A DNA stretch of 64,000 nucleotides from an uncultured Paracoccaceae bacterium (GCA_947488175.1 CANKYO010000009.1:1-64000), one strand, 5' to 3'; numbered from the stretch's first letter, positions 9,471-20,050 are shown. Program-made: numbers and translations. Notes: generated from the sequence alone by a model not told the origin.

Positions 9471-9474
<4 letters not shown>
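8623..9474 (-). CDS. Secreted hypothetical protein in the ftsY operon
   Basis: 283 residues with a clear signal peptide (MIRAMSLLAALATPGIASAQ, cleavage after ASA). The mature part is rich in beta-strand-like segments and has two cysteines early on (DECEQAW and GWCRLD), a likely disulfide pair. I recognise no family. It overlaps ftsY by 4 bases upstream and the transporter by 4 bases downstream, so all three are probably translationally coupled. A periplasmic role is inferred from the signal peptide. Confidence 0.78.
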
Positions 9475-10739
<1,265 letters not shown>

Positions 10740-10805
10740 ATGCCCGCGCCTTTAAATCACTGCTCACAACGACCTAATGGCTGGGGGCGCAATTGAAAAG
10801 ACCGC

Positions 10806-12491
10806 TCAGATCTCATCCTTGAAATGCTGCATCACCAGTTTGATCGGGTTCGGGGCCGCCTGCCCCAGCCCGCAGATCGACGCATCGGCCATTGCGGTGC
10901 ATAGATCCGTCAGCAGCGGCTGATCCCAGTGATCGGCCTGCATCAGCTTGACCGCCTTTTCACAGCCGACCCGGCAAGGCGTGCATTGGCCGCAGCTTTC
11001 ATCCTCGAAGAACCGCAGCATGTTCAGCGCCGCATCGCGCGCCTTGTCCTGATCGGACAGGACAACCACGGCGGCAGAACCGATGAAGGTGCCCAAAGGT
11101 TGCAGCGTATCAAAATCCAATGGGACATCGTTGATTGACGCGGGCAGCAAGCCCGACGACGGACCACCCGGCTGATAGGCTTTGAACACATGGCCCTCCG
11201 CCATACCGCCAGCCGCGTCGATGATATCGGTAATGGTCGATCCGGCGGGCAGCAGATAGACCCCCGGCTTGGCCACGCGACCAGAGACCGAATAGGACCG
11301 CAACCCCTTGCGCCCGTTCTTTTCTGTGCCGCTCAGCACCTCTGGCCCTTCCCGGCAGATGCGCGCGACCCAGTGCAATGTCTCGACATTATGCACCAGC
11401 GTGGGCCGGTTGAAGATCCCCACCTGTGCCACGAACGGGGGCCGATGGCGGGGGATGCCACGCTTGCCTTCGATGCTTTCGATCATGGCGCTCTCTTCGC
11501 CGCAGATATAGGCGCCGGCCCCGCGTCGCAGGTCGATATAGCCCGCCTCGACGATGTTTGCATCCTCCAAAGCGTTGATTTCACGGCGTAAAATTTCCAG
11601 CACGGCGGGGTATTCATCGCGCATGTAGATATAGCAGCGGTCCGCCTCGACCGCCCAAGCGGCGATCAGCATGCCTTCGAGGAACAGATGCGGCGTGCGT
11701 TCCAGATAGTAGCGGTCCTTGAATGTGCCCGGTTCGCCCTCGTCACCGTTCACAGCCAGATAGCGTGGGCCGTCATTGGCGCGCACGAAGCCCCATTTCT
11801 TGCCTGACGGGAAACCGGCCCCGCCAAGACCGCGCAGGCCGGATGACAGCACCTTGTCCTGCACAGCCTCCCAATTGCCGCCATCGCGCAGCGCCTTGAG
11901 CTCAGGATAACCACCACTGGCGACATAAGCGTCATAGGTTTCATAATCGGGCACATGGGCGTGTGTGTCATCTGCGGCGATTGCCGCCTCGACCTTTTCG
12001 ACGGTCGCGTGATCAATATGGTTGTGACCCAGTTCCAGCGTCGGGGCCGTATCGCAGCGGCCCATGCAAGGCGCGCGCATGACCCGGACCTTTGACGCAT
12101 CCAACCCATCCTGAAGCGCGGTCATCAATTGCTGCGCGCCTGCCAATTCGCAGGACAGCGAATCGCAGACCCGGATGGTCAGGGCGGGTGGCTGCGCCTC
12201 ACCTTCCTTGACCACGTCGAAATGCGCGTAGAAGGTCGCAACCTCATACAGTTCGGCCTGTGACAGACGCATTTCCTCGGCCAGGGCGCGCAGATGGGCG
12301 GCGGACAGGCAGCCATATTTGTCCTGAATGAGATGCAGGAATTCGATCAGCAAATCGCGGCGGCGCGGCTGGTCGCCAAGCAGCGCCTTGACCTCGTCCC
12401 AGGCTTGATCATCCAGCTGGCGGCCCTTGGGCGTGTGCCGCCCCTTGCCTTTGCCCGATTTCCAGACCCCATCGCGGTTATCAAGTGCCAT
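10806..12491 (-). CDS. NuoE-NuoF fusion, NAD-dependent formate dehydrogenase beta-type subunit
   Basis: 561 residues. The N-terminal third is a NuoE-like thioredoxin-fold 2Fe-2S domain (Cys109, Cys114, Cys142, Cys146). The rest is NuoF-like, with GLGGAGFPSGKKW (221-233) and NGDEGEPGTFKDR (248-260) for FMN and NADH, and 4Fe-4S ligands Cys500, Cys503, Cys506 and Cys540. This layout belongs to diaphorase subunits of NAD-linked formate dehydrogenases or hydrogenases. No catalytic molybdenum subunit is nearby. The start at 12491 has GGAAGGA upstream; 28 further codons are open. It precedes ftsY on the same strand with a 66-base gap. Confidence 0.88.
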   Translation of the reverse strand: MALDNRDGVWKSGKGKGRHTPKGRQLDDQAWDEVKALLGDQPRRRDLLIEFLHLIQDKYGCLSAAHLRALAEEMRLSQAELYEVATFYAHFDVVKEGEAQPPALTIRVCDSLSCELAGAQQLMTALQDGLDASKVRVMRAPCMGRCDTAPTLELGHNHIDHATVEKVEAAIAADDTHAHVPDYETYDAYVASGGYPELKALRDGGNWEAVQDKVLSSGLRGLGGAGFPSGKKWGFVRANDGPRYLAVNGDEGEPGTFKDRYYLERTPHLFLEGMLIAAWAVEADRCYIYMRDEYPAVLEILRREINALEDANIVEAGYIDLRRGAGAYICGEESAMIESIEGKRGIPRHRPPFVAQVGIFNRPTLVHNVETLHWVARICREGPEVLSGTEKNGRKGLRSYSVSGRVAKPGVYLLPAGSTITDIIDAAGGMAEGHVFKAYQPGGPSSGLLPASINDVPLDFDTLQPLGTFIGSAAVVVLSDQDKARDAALNMLRFFEDESCGQCTPCRVGCEKAVKLMQADHWDQPLLTDLCTAMADASICGLGQAAPNPIKLVMQHFKDEI

Positions 12492-12573
12492 CGCGCGTTT
12501 CCTTCCCGTCATTGCCGCCAACATATCTCGCGCGATATCGCCAAACCACGCAAAAGCGACACCAGAAGCGGCC

Positions 12574-12596
12574 AAAGCGCGCGCCTAGTGCGCTTT
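12574..12596. promoter_or_regulatory. Inverted repeat in the divergent fdh-type/alkB-type promoter region
   Basis: AAAGCGC (12574-12580) and GCGCTTT (12590-12596) form a perfect 7-bp inverted repeat with a 9-base spacer between two divergent gene starts (12491 and 12628). Its position suggests a shared operator; no regulator gene is adjacent. It could also be a chance GC-rich repeat. Confidence 0.4.
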
Positions 12597-12627
12597 GCGC
12601 TTATCAATCAGGAAACCCGTGGTAACT

Positions 12628-13650
12628 ATGCGAAACATGGATGGATCAATGCGCCTTTTCACGATCGCAACCCTGACCCCGGTCGCCCTGCTGGCCGCCG
12701 GGTCGGTCTGGGGTGGTGTGTGGATTCTGCTATCGGTCCTTTACGTGACCATATTCGTCAGCGTGCTGGATCGGCTGGTGCGGTACACGCACAAACCCAG
12801 CGAGTTCCCGGCGGGCGACACCCTGTCCATCACCCTTGCGCTGGTCCATTTCGCCCTGTTGCCAGCAGTGGTTTTGGCCTTGGCCGGCCCCGGGTTGGGC
12901 TTGCTGGAAAAACTAGGCCTGTTCTTTGCTGCCGGGCTGTTTTTCGGGCAGGTCAGCAATGCCAACGCGCATGAGCTGATCCACCGCAGCGGTCGCGCCC
13001 TGCATCGCCTTGGCATGTGGGTCTATATCACGCTGCTGTTCGGGCATCACACATCGGCCCATGTGCTGGTCCATCACCGGCATGTCGCCACACCCGCCGA
13101 CCCCAACACATCGCGCAAGGGCGAAAGTTTCTACCGCTACGCGTTGCGCGCCTGGATCGGATCCTTTCGCGAAGGGTACAGGGCCGAAGCGGCGCGGCTG
13201 GCCCGCATCAACCGCCCGGCATGGCGCAATCCGTATCTGGTCTATATTGGCGGGGCGATCTTGTTTATCGCGGCTGCGTATGCCGCCAGCGGGATCACCG
13301 GGATGCTTGTCTATGTCGCCCTCGCCGGCCATGCCCAGATGCAATTGCTGATGTCGGACTATGTGCAGCATTACGGGCTGGTCCGGCATATGACCGATGG
13401 AAAGCCGCAGCCGGTCGGCACGCAGCACAGCTGGAACAGCCCGCACTGGTATTCCTCTGCCCTGATGCTGAATGCGACCCGCCATTCCGATCACCACGCC
13501 CATCCGGCGCGCCCCTATCCCGGGCTTTCCTTGCCCGACGAGGCGCCAATTTTGCCCAAACCCCTGCCCATGATGGCAAGCATCGCCCTGATCCCGCCAT
13601 TATGGCGGCGGATCATGCATCCGGAATTGCGAAAGCTGGAAAATGCGTAA
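12628..13650 (+). CDS. AlkB-like membrane alkane/fatty-acid hydroxylase family protein
   Basis: 340 residues with hydrophobic segments in the N-terminal half and the histidine motifs of integral-membrane di-iron oxygenases: HELIH (115-119), HHTSAHVLVHHRH (140-152), VQHYGL (246-251) and HSDHH (286-290). The arrangement matches alkane 1-monooxygenases of the AlkB type; the substrate range is unknown, and no rubredoxin or rubredoxin reductase gene is nearby. The ATG at 12628 lies about 12 bases after GGA; ATGs at 12637 and 12650 are alternatives. It begins a rightward operon of four overlapping genes. Confidence 0.87.
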   Translation: MRNMDGSMRLFTIATLTPVALLAAGSVWGGVWILLSVLYVTIFVSVLDRLVRYTHKPSEFPAGDTLSITLALVHFALLPAVVLALAGPGLGLLEKLGLFFAAGLFFGQVSNANAHELIHRSGRALHRLGMWVYITLLFGHHTSAHVLVHHRHVATPADPNTSRKGESFYRYALRAWIGSFREGYRAEAARLARINRPAWRNPYLVYIGGAILFIAAAYAASGITGMLVYVALAGHAQMQLLMSDYVQHYGLVRHMTDGKPQPVGTQHSWNSPHWYSSALMLNATRHSDHHAHPARPYPGLSLPDEAPILPKPLPMMASIALIPPLWRRIMHPELRKLENA

Positions 13651-14029
13651 CGTTCTTATCTGTCTCTTCCTCGCCCCTGCAGCACAGGCGCAGGAGGCTC
13701 TGACCACATCCAACTTCCAATCCTATACCGAAGGCCGGATTTTCGCTTTCGCCTACCCCGGTGAAAACCCATATGGCACCGAACATTACCTGGAGAACCG
13801 GCAGGTGATCTGGGCCGCAGCAGACGGCACATGTCTGCGTGGCAAATGGTTTGAGGCGGATGGACAAATCTGTTTTCGTTACAGGGACTGGCCCAGCTTG
13901 AACTGCTCTTACTTTTTCACTCACGAAGATGGCATGTTGGTCGTCCCGGGCGAGAATGATGATCGCACCCATGTAGCAAGCCTGACGCAGACCATGTTAC
14001 CCAACCAATGCGACCCGGGCATGTCATGA
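13643..14029 (+). CDS. Secreted four-cysteine protein A
   Basis: 128 residues with a signal peptide (cleavage near AQAQ, residue 15-17). The mature part carries YTEGRIFAF, PYGTEHY, VIWAAADGTC, GKWFE and ICFRY, all of which recur in the next gene, and four cysteines at matching positions. It overlaps the alkB-like gene by 8 bases and the paralogue by 4. I recognise no named family. The conserved cysteines suggest two disulfides in the periplasm. Confidence 0.78.
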   Translation: MRNVLICLFLAPAAQAQEALTTSNFQSYTEGRIFAFAYPGENPYGTEHYLENRQVIWAAADGTCLRGKWFEADGQICFRYRDWPSLNCSYFFTHEDGMLVVPGENDDRTHVASLTQTMLPNQCDPGMS

Positions 14030-14427
14030 TCACGCGCACGCTGTTTCACACATGCCTTCTGGTCCTGCTCTGTGGCAGCGCCCAGGCGCAAGAGCGGATG
14101 AATGCCGAAGCCTTTGACGCCTATGTCACGGGCCGCACCATCACCTTCCGCACCGATATCAACCCCACCTATGGCACCGAACGGTATATGGAGGGGCAGC
14201 GCGTCATGTGGTCCTCTGCCGCGGGCATCTGCCAATACGGCGTCTGGTTTGAAAGCAAGGGGGATATCTGCTTTCGCTACGAAGGTGACCCCGAGCACAA
14301 ATGCTGGACCGTCTATGATGAACCGGATGGTCTGCGCGGCGTTTACACGACCCGCCCGCCCTTTACCGTCATCTATGAAGTCACCGAGAGGACGGAACCG
14401 CTGATCTGCAACGATCTATCGTCGTGA
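14026..14427 (+). CDS. Secreted four-cysteine protein B (paralogue of the preceding gene)
   Basis: 133 residues from the ATG inside the ATGA overlap, with a signal peptide ending near AQAQE. YVTGRTITF, TYGTERY, VMWSSAAGIC, VWFES and ICFRY line up with the preceding protein, and all four cysteines are kept. The C-terminal tails differ. The pair is a tandem duplication that has diverged considerably. Its stop overlaps the GTG start of the kinase gene. Confidence 0.78.
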   Translation: MITRTLFHTCLLVLLCGSAQAQERMNAEAFDAYVTGRTITFRTDINPTYGTERYMEGQRVMWSSAAGICQYGVWFESKGDICFRYEGDPEHKCWTVYDEPDGLRGVYTTRPPFTVIYEVTERTEPLICNDLSS

Positions 14428-15248
14428 TCACGCCGCCCGATGCGACGTTGCGCCGGTTCGGCGTCACCGCGCCCGTGCTGGTGGCCGAAACCAAAATCGC
14501 GATGGTCTGGAAGGTGGATTTTGGCAAGGAACCCGCCGCGCTGAAAATCTACAAGAACGGCGATATGAAAGATGAGTGCCCCGGCTTTGATCTGCTCAAG
14601 GCGCTGGACGGTAAGGGTGCCGCACGGATACACGCCGTCGACGACGGTGCAGCATTGATGGAATGGCTTGACGGTCCGACCTTAGGCGATCTCAGCCGCG
14701 CGAGCCGGGATGACGATGCAAACGCAATGCTGGCGAGGATCGCGGGCGAAATCCACGGCGCGGGAATTGGCCTTCCGCTCACCCCGCTGACAGATCGGTT
14801 CGCAGCCCTGCGTAACCTGACCCTTCCATCGCATTGGCCAGATGCTGTCAGGCGGAACCTGCATCGCGGCCGGCAGATCGCCGCCGCGATGCTGACGGCG
14901 CAGCAGGATATCCGCCCCCTGCACGGCGATCTGCATCATGACAATGTCAAACAGGGCAGCCGGGGGTGGGTCAGTTTCGATGCCAAAGGGGTGTTGGGCG
15001 ACCCGGCCTATGATCTTGCCAATGCCTTCAAAAACCCGATCGACGCCCCAGCGATCACCATGAACCCGGCGCGGATCAAACGACTTGCAAGGACGTTCAG
15101 CGATATCCTGAATATTGCACCACAACGCTTGCTGGGCTGGGCCGTGGCGCATTGCGCGCTGTCAATCGCGTGGGCGGATGACCCATCAACCGACGCGCAT
15201 CACCCGCTGCTGGACATGCTGCTTACGCTCTACGCCGATCTAGAGTAG
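14424..15248 (+). CDS. Aminoglycoside/hydroxyurea-type small-molecule kinase
   Basis: 274 residues from a GTG start that overlaps the previous stop (GTGA). It is a protein-kinase-like phosphotransferase: Lys41 in ALKIYK is the ATP lysine, HGDLHHDN (167-174) the catalytic loop and FDAKG (185-189) the metal-binding segment. FDAKGVLGDPAYD resembles the streptomycin 6-kinase branch. In a chromosomal operon like this it may phosphorylate an endogenous metabolite rather than confer resistance. The last 9 bases overlap xseA, which runs the other way. Confidence 0.82.
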   Translation: MITPPDATLRRFGVTAPVLVAETKIAMVWKVDFGKEPAALKIYKNGDMKDECPGFDLLKALDGKGAARIHAVDDGAALMEWLDGPTLGDLSRASRDDDANAMLARIAGEIHGAGIGLPLTPLTDRFAALRNLTLPSHWPDAVRRNLHRGRQIAAAMLTAQQDIRPLHGDLHHDNVKQGSRGWVSFDAKGVLGDPAYDLANAFKNPIDAPAITMNPARIKRLARTFSDILNIAPQRLLGWAVAHCALSIAWADDPSTDAHHPLLDMLLTLYADLE

Positions 15249-16742
15249 TCGCCCCTGCGGATCACCGCTGACCGTCACCCGACCATCGGCAAACTCGATC
15301 TCAAGCTCATCTGCCTGTTCGGCTGCGGCCTTCCCGGTAACCACATTCCCGTCACCGCGCACAACCGCATAGCCGCGTTTGAGCGTTTCGACATATCCCA
15401 GTGTTTCGCGCAAACGGTCCAATGCCTCCAGCCGCGCCTGACGCTCGGCCTGCTGGCGCGAGGCCCGGTCAGACAGGCGGCGCAATACGCCATCCAACCG
15501 CTCGCGCTGCCGCGCAAGGCGGTCCTGCAAAACCTCTCCCCGCAAGCCCCGGCTGGCACTTGCAAGAACGTCCCTTGATCGCTGTGTTCGACGTTCCAAC
15601 GCAGGCATCAAACGTAAGCTCAAACCATTGAGCCGCCGCCGATCCTCGGCCAGACGGCGGGTCAGGATGCCGGGGCGCAGCGCAGCCTCGGTCATTTGCA
15701 GGCGCTTCTTGGCCGCCGCACCGCGCAAGGCGGCGGGCAGGCGTTCGCCCAAATAATCCAGCCGTTGCCTCGGCCCTTCGACCAGTGTTTCGACCTGTGG
15801 CAAGGCGCGGCCCAGATCGCGCACCCTTTGCTGGCGCTGCTGAACACCGGTCGATAACGCCCGGCTGAGCCTTGCACTTTGCTGATCCACCCAGGCCAGC
15901 AATTCCATGCGTACCGGCACCGCCAGTTCTGCGGCGGCTGTTGGTGTCGGCGCACGGCGGTCTGACACGAAATCAATCAAGGTCGTATCGGTCTCGTGCC
16001 CCACGGCGGATATCAGCGGAATGTCAGAGGCCGCAGCGGCGCGCGCCACAATCTCCTCGTTGAAGCCCCACAGATCCTCGAGCGATCCACCCCCACGCGC
16101 CACGATCAGCAGATCAGGGCGCGGCAGGGCACCACCGGGCGTCAAACGATTGAACCCGTCAATCGCCGCCGCCACCTCTGGCGCGCATTTGGCCCCCTGC
16201 ACGGCCACCGGCCAGACCAGCACCTTGCGCGGGAACCTGTCACGCAAGCGGTGCAGGATGTCGCGGATCACAGCACCAGAGGGTGAGGTGACGACACCGA
16301 TGATCTCGGGCAGATAGGGCAGTTCCTTCTTGCGCTCCGGTGCAAACAGCCCTTCGGCGGCCAGTGCGGCCTTGCGCTTTTCCAGCATCGCCATCAGGGC
16401 ACCGGCACCGGCGGGGGCGATATCCTCGATCACCATCTGGTATTTCGACTGGCCGGGGAATGTGGTCAGCTTGCCGGTGGCAATGACCTCCATCCCTTCT
16501 TCGGGCTGATGGGCCAGACCGACGGCGCGGCCCTTCCAGATCACACCGGCCAGAACCGACCGATCATCTTTCAGATCCATATAGATGTGACCAGAGCGCG
16601 GGCGCGACACCCGCCCAACTTCACCCCTTACGCGGACATGGGAAAACCCGCCTTCGATGGCTTTCTTGACCGCGCCCGAGATTTCCGAGACCGAGAATTC
16701 AGGGGTGTTGTCACCCGGCTCATCCTCGAAAAGGTCGCTCAA
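15240..16742 (-). CDS. xseA: Exodeoxyribonuclease VII large subunit
   Basis: 500 residues. The N-terminal OB fold (EFSVSEISGAVKKAIEGGF, VRVRGEVGR) is followed by the catalytic core with TSPSGAVIRDI, ARGGGSLEDLWGFNEE and HETDTTLIDFVSDRRAPTP split over adjacent blocks, and a long coiled-coil C-terminal half. The enzyme degrades single-stranded DNA with XseB, which is not in this window. It begins 1 base after the stop of the next gene upstream, so they are probably cotranscribed. Confidence 0.96.
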   Translation of the reverse strand: MSDLFEDEPGDNTPEFSVSEISGAVKKAIEGGFSHVRVRGEVGRVSRPRSGHIYMDLKDDRSVLAGVIWKGRAVGLAHQPEEGMEVIATGKLTTFPGQSKYQMVIEDIAPAGAGALMAMLEKRKAALAAEGLFAPERKKELPYLPEIIGVVTSPSGAVIRDILHRLRDRFPRKVLVWPVAVQGAKCAPEVAAAIDGFNRLTPGGALPRPDLLIVARGGGSLEDLWGFNEEIVARAAAASDIPLISAVGHETDTTLIDFVSDRRAPTPTAAAELAVPVRMELLAWVDQQSARLSRALSTGVQQRQQRVRDLGRALPQVETLVEGPRQRLDYLGERLPAALRGAAAKKRLQMTEAALRPGILTRRLAEDRRRLNGLSLRLMPALERRTQRSRDVLASASRGLRGEVLQDRLARQRERLDGVLRRLSDRASRQQAERQARLEALDRLRETLGYVETLKRGYAVVRGDGNVVTGKAAAEQADELEIEFADGRVTVSGDPQGRLL

Positions 16743-16743
16743 T

Positions 16744-17334
16744 CTATTCGGTCTCCGGGTTCAGGTTATGAAGGGGAAGTGATGAAAACTTCCATTTCAG
16801 GAATGCTGACCCACTGATAACAAATGCACCGAAAGCCGCAAACAAAAATGACCCAAAGATCACGGCAAGCGCGAATGCAGCGACACCGACGATCCACATC
16901 AGCGCGGTCGACATGGTCACCGCACCGACATCCGGGTCAGGCCAGTACTGCACCTGCGGACGTCCAAATTCCTGCGCATAATATTCCAGCGTCCGCTCAT
17001 AGGCCGGGTCTTCCTCGACCGGCGGCGCGTCGGGAATGTGATGAATGGTGCGGCCAATGACCCGCGGGCAGAAATCCTCGAAATAGGCGCGTTCATCGCT
17101 GATATGCAAACGCCAGACCAGATCAACGATGGGGGACGGGGCCAGCGTTTCGCCGGTGCTACCCACCAGATACATGAACCGCCTGTATTCCTCGACCAGC
17201 GTATAACAGACATCAACCGAATGCCCGGTCTCTTCCCCAAGCCGGTCGATCAGCGATCTGGAAAGCGGGCGCTCATGAAAACTGTACCCTTCCAGGCGGT
17301 GCCAAAGCCTGCGGTCACTTTTTTCACGTTTCAT
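16744..17334 (-). CDS. Membrane-anchored protein with a WxxH domain, paralogue 1
   Basis: 196 residues. The cytoplasmic N-terminal part contains EEYRRFMYLV, VDLVWRLHI, YFEDFCPRVIG and HHIP, shared with the next gene upstream; two hydrophobic segments follow at about residues 140-180. The VDxxWxxH block recalls plant and bacterial glycine-rich-domain-containing proteins, but no activity is known to me. I prefer the ATG at 17334, because the paralogue aligns from there; the frame is open to 17370. It lies between its paralogue and xseA on the same strand. Confidence 0.72.
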   Translation of the reverse strand: MKREKSDRRLWHRLEGYSFHERPLSRSLIDRLGEETGHSVDVCYTLVEEYRRFMYLVGSTGETLAPSPIVDLVWRLHISDERAYFEDFCPRVIGRTIHHIPDAPPVEEDPAYERTLEYYAQEFGRPQVQYWPDPDVGAVTMSTALMWIVGVAAFALAVIFGSFLFAAFGAFVISGSAFLKWKFSSLPLHNLNPETE

Positions 17335-17440
17335 TTGTTGAACCTGCGCGTCGAAGCGCCCCCATGGCATAGGTTAAACCCAGAATTGAAAAAATCCAAC
17401 AAAGAAGCTCTGGCGGCTTGTGTAATTTTGGGTCGCAGTG

Positions 17441-18088
17441 TCATCCGCCACATCCCCCGCACCCGCTGCCGCAGCCGCCGCATCCCGATGTATGCTTGTC
17501 ACCACTGCCTCCGTTGGTCTGCATGGGCAGCATTATGAACGCATAGCCCCAACCTGCCGCGATCAGGCCATATCCCGCCAGCACCGGCGGCGTCAGGCTT
17601 CCGTGCCCCGAAACGATGGCCGATAGCAACGTGACCAGGCCGACAGCACCAATCAGACCGCCTGCAATGATGGATCGCCACGGTATTGGCGCGGCCCAGA
17701 CATCCGCAGGTGCCGGGCCACCAAACTCGCGCAAGTAAATCGCTTTGGTCTGTTCATACTGCGCCCTGTAGCGCGGCATGTCCTCTGCCCCGGCGCAAGG
17801 TTCGTGATGCAGCGGCTGACCCAGAACCTCAGCGCAAAAGACGTCCCAGTAGTCCCGTGTGAATGTCAGATGCATATGCCATGCCCGGTCCACTGCTTCA
17901 GATGGTGTGACCTGCGCGTCGCTGACCTGCGTCAGGTAGACAAAACGCCGGTATTCTTCGATAACCCGGTTCGTGAAGGCCTTGCTCCACCCCTCGGCCT
18001 GCGCCAGTTTAACCGAAAACGGGGCGCTACCTGTCGACGCATCAAATTGATGCGCGGCAATCCTTTTCCAAAGTGCCATGTCCTGCAT
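17441..18088 (-). CDS. Membrane-anchored WxxH-domain protein with Cys/Gly-rich tail, paralogue 2
   Basis: 215 residues. EEYRRFVYL, VDRAWHMHL, YWDVFCAEVLG and HHEP repeat the core of the downstream paralogue. Two hydrophobic segments follow, then a C-terminal tail made almost only of Cys and Gly (SGCGGCGSGCGGCGG). Similar tails occur in a group of uncharacterised bacterial membrane proteins; metal binding or a membrane-associated tag is possible. The start at 18088 has GGGGA 8 bases upstream. It diverges from purD. Confidence 0.75.
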   Translation of the reverse strand: MQDMALWKRIAAHQFDASTGSAPFSVKLAQAEGWSKAFTNRVIEEYRRFVYLTQVSDAQVTPSEAVDRAWHMHLTFTRDYWDVFCAEVLGQPLHHEPCAGAEDMPRYRAQYEQTKAIYLREFGGPAPADVWAAPIPWRSIIAGGLIGAVGLVTLLSAIVSGHGSLTPPVLAGYGLIAAGWGYAFIMLPMQTNGGSGDKHTSGCGGCGSGCGGCGG

Positions 18089-18159
18089 GGTTGTTCCCCA
18101 TCGCCCCATCGTCTATCCGCAGATAAAACCTGTAAGCTGGGCAATTTGAGGGCGTATTC

Positions 18160-19422
18160 ATGAATATTCTGATCCTGGGCAGTGGCGGACGCGAACACAG
18201 CCTGGCATGGGCGATCAAGCAGAACCCGAAATGTGACCGGCTGCTTGTGGCCCCCGGCAATGCCGGTATCGCCGCTATTGCCGAATGCGCTGATATCAAA
18301 ATTCTGGATGGCGGCGCGGTGGCCACATTCGCCGAAGAAAACGCGATTGATTTCGTGGTTGTCGGGCCAGAGGCACCGCTGGCCGCGGGTGTCGCCGACC
18401 GCCTGCGTGCGGCAGGGCTTTCTGTTTTTGGCCCCAGTCAGGACGCGGCCCAGTTGGAAGCCTCAAAAAGCTTTACCAAGGCGATCTGCGATGCGGCCGG
18501 GGCCCCGACCGCTGCCTATGCCCACTTTACCGATGCAGCGGCTGCGCGCGCTTATATTCGCAAGCAAGGTGCGCCGATTGTGGTCAAGGCAGATGGTCTG
18601 GCCGCCGGCAAAGGTGTCATCGTTGCGATGACCGAGGATGAGGCCCTGTCGGCCATCGACGACATGTTCGACGGCAGCTTTGGCGATGCCGGGGCAGAAG
18701 TCGTGATCGAAGAGTTTATGGAGGGCGAGGAAGCATCGTTCTTTGTCCTGTGTGACGGCAAGACGATCCTGCCCATCGGCACGGCACAGGACCATAAACG
18801 CGCCTATGATGGTGACACGGGGCCGAATACCGGGGGTATGGGGGCCTATTCCCCTGCCCCGGTCATGACAGACGAGATCACGCGCAAGGCGTTGACCGAA
18901 ATCGTTGAGCCCACCATGGCCGAAATGACCAAACGGGGCACCCCGTTTCAGGGGGTCCTGTTCTGTGGACTGATGATCCAGAACGGGCAGCCCCGGCTTG
19001 TTGAATATAACGTGCGTTTCGGCGATCCCGAATGCCAGGTTCTGATGATGCGGCTTGGCGGGCAGGTGATGGACCTGCTGCAGGCCTGCGCGGACGGACG
19101 GCTGGAGGAATGCCAGGTGAACTGGGCCGATGATCACGCCCTGACCATCGTGATGGCGTCCAAAGGGTATCCCGGATCTTACGAAAAAGGGACGGTGATC
19201 GAGGGGCTGGACCAGCAACCCGAAGACAGTTCTCACATGGTTTTTCACGCGGGAACCACTGAAAAACAGGGGAAAATTACTGCAACCGGCGGACGAGTGC
19301 TCAATATTGCGGCGCGCGGCACAACACTAGCCGAAGCACATGAAAGGGCCTATGCTATGGCCCAAAGTATTGTTTGGGACGCTGGATTTTATCGGTCCGA
19401 TATTGGTTGGCGCGCGCTTTAA
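18160..19422 (+). CDS. purD: Phosphoribosylamine-glycine ligase
   Basis: 420 residues, the usual length. An ATP-grasp enzyme that makes glycinamide ribonucleotide in purine synthesis. Family blocks: N-terminal [21 protein letters not shown], the ATP-grasp segment [27 protein letters not shown] and [11 protein letters not shown]. It is transcribed alone, divergent from the WxxH genes and xseA. Confidence 0.97.
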   Translation: MNILILGSGGREHSLAWAIKQNPKCDRLLVAPGNAGIAAIAECADIKILDGGAVATFAEENAIDFVVVGPEAPLAAGVADRLRAAGLSVFGPSQDAAQLEASKSFTKAICDAAGAPTAAYAHFTDAAAARAYIRKQGAPIVVKADGLAAGKGVIVAMTEDEALSAIDDMFDGSFGDAGAEVVIEEFMEGEEASFFVLCDGKTILPIGTAQDHKRAYDGDTGPNTGGMGAYSPAPVMTDEITRKALTEIVEPTMAEMTKRGTPFQGVLFCGLMIQNGQPRLVEYNVRFGDPECQVLMMRLGGQVMDLLQACADGRLEECQVNWADDHALTIVMASKGYPGSYEKGTVIEGLDQQPEDSSHMVFHAGTTEKQGKITATGGRVLNIAARGTTLAEAHERAYAMAQSIVWDAGFYRSDIGWRAL

Positions 19423-19465
19423 CGGGGGAAAGGCCCCGCCGGGGTGCCCGTGAGTAGGAAAATTG

Positions 19466-20050
19466 ATGCAGTCATGGTCGCGTATTCTTGAGACCGATTT
19501 GGGCGTGGCCGCGCGTGCCGCCTACACGGAAGATCCAGCAAGAACCTATCACAATTGGGACCATGTTTTGCGGCTTTATTGGCATGCCGCCAATACATTC
19601 GCGCTGGATTACGACCCCGATCTGGACAAGGCCATTCTGGCCCATGATGTGATCTATGATGCCGAACCGGACAAGGAACTGCGTTCGGCCGCTTGGCTGT
19701 CTGCCCAGACAGGTCAGGACGAAACCGCCGCCAAGGCCCATATCGCCAAGACAATCTGCCATATGCCAAGTGATGACAACCGCATGGTCCTGCTGGATCT
19801 GGCCGATTTCCTGCATCCGGAATTGGGCAGCATCAACCTGGATAAGATCGCGCAGGAATCGCAGGCCCTTTACGGCGTGACAGAAGCGCAATTTCTGACT
19901 GCGAATGTCGATTTCATGACTTCCATGTATAACCGGATCGCCAATGCTCAGAACAGCGTCGGTACCGCCGATCAGGCCTGGTTCGGGCGCATACTGCTCG
20001 GCATCCGCGCGGCGATCGACCTGGCTGGCAAACGGCTCAAGGCATCTTAA
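19466..20050 (+). CDS. HD-superfamily metal-dependent phosphohydrolase-like protein
   Basis: 194 residues. YHNWDHVLRLY supplies a His and the first metal-binding HD-like pair, AILAHDVIYD the central His-Asp and DLADFLHPELG a later conserved acidic block, as in the COG4339 group of predicted HD hydrolases. The substrate is unknown. The ATG at 19466 follows AGGAA by 5 bases; a TTG one codon upstream is in frame. It lies 43 bases after purD and may be read through from it. Confidence 0.8.
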   Translation: MQSWSRILETDLGVAARAAYTEDPARTYHNWDHVLRLYWHAANTFALDYDPDLDKAILAHDVIYDAEPDKELRSAAWLSAQTGQDETAAKAHIAKTICHMPSDDNRMVLLDLADFLHPELGSINLDKIAQESQALYGVTEAQFLTANVDFMTSMYNRIANAQNSVGTADQAWFGRILLGIRAAIDLAGKRLKAS

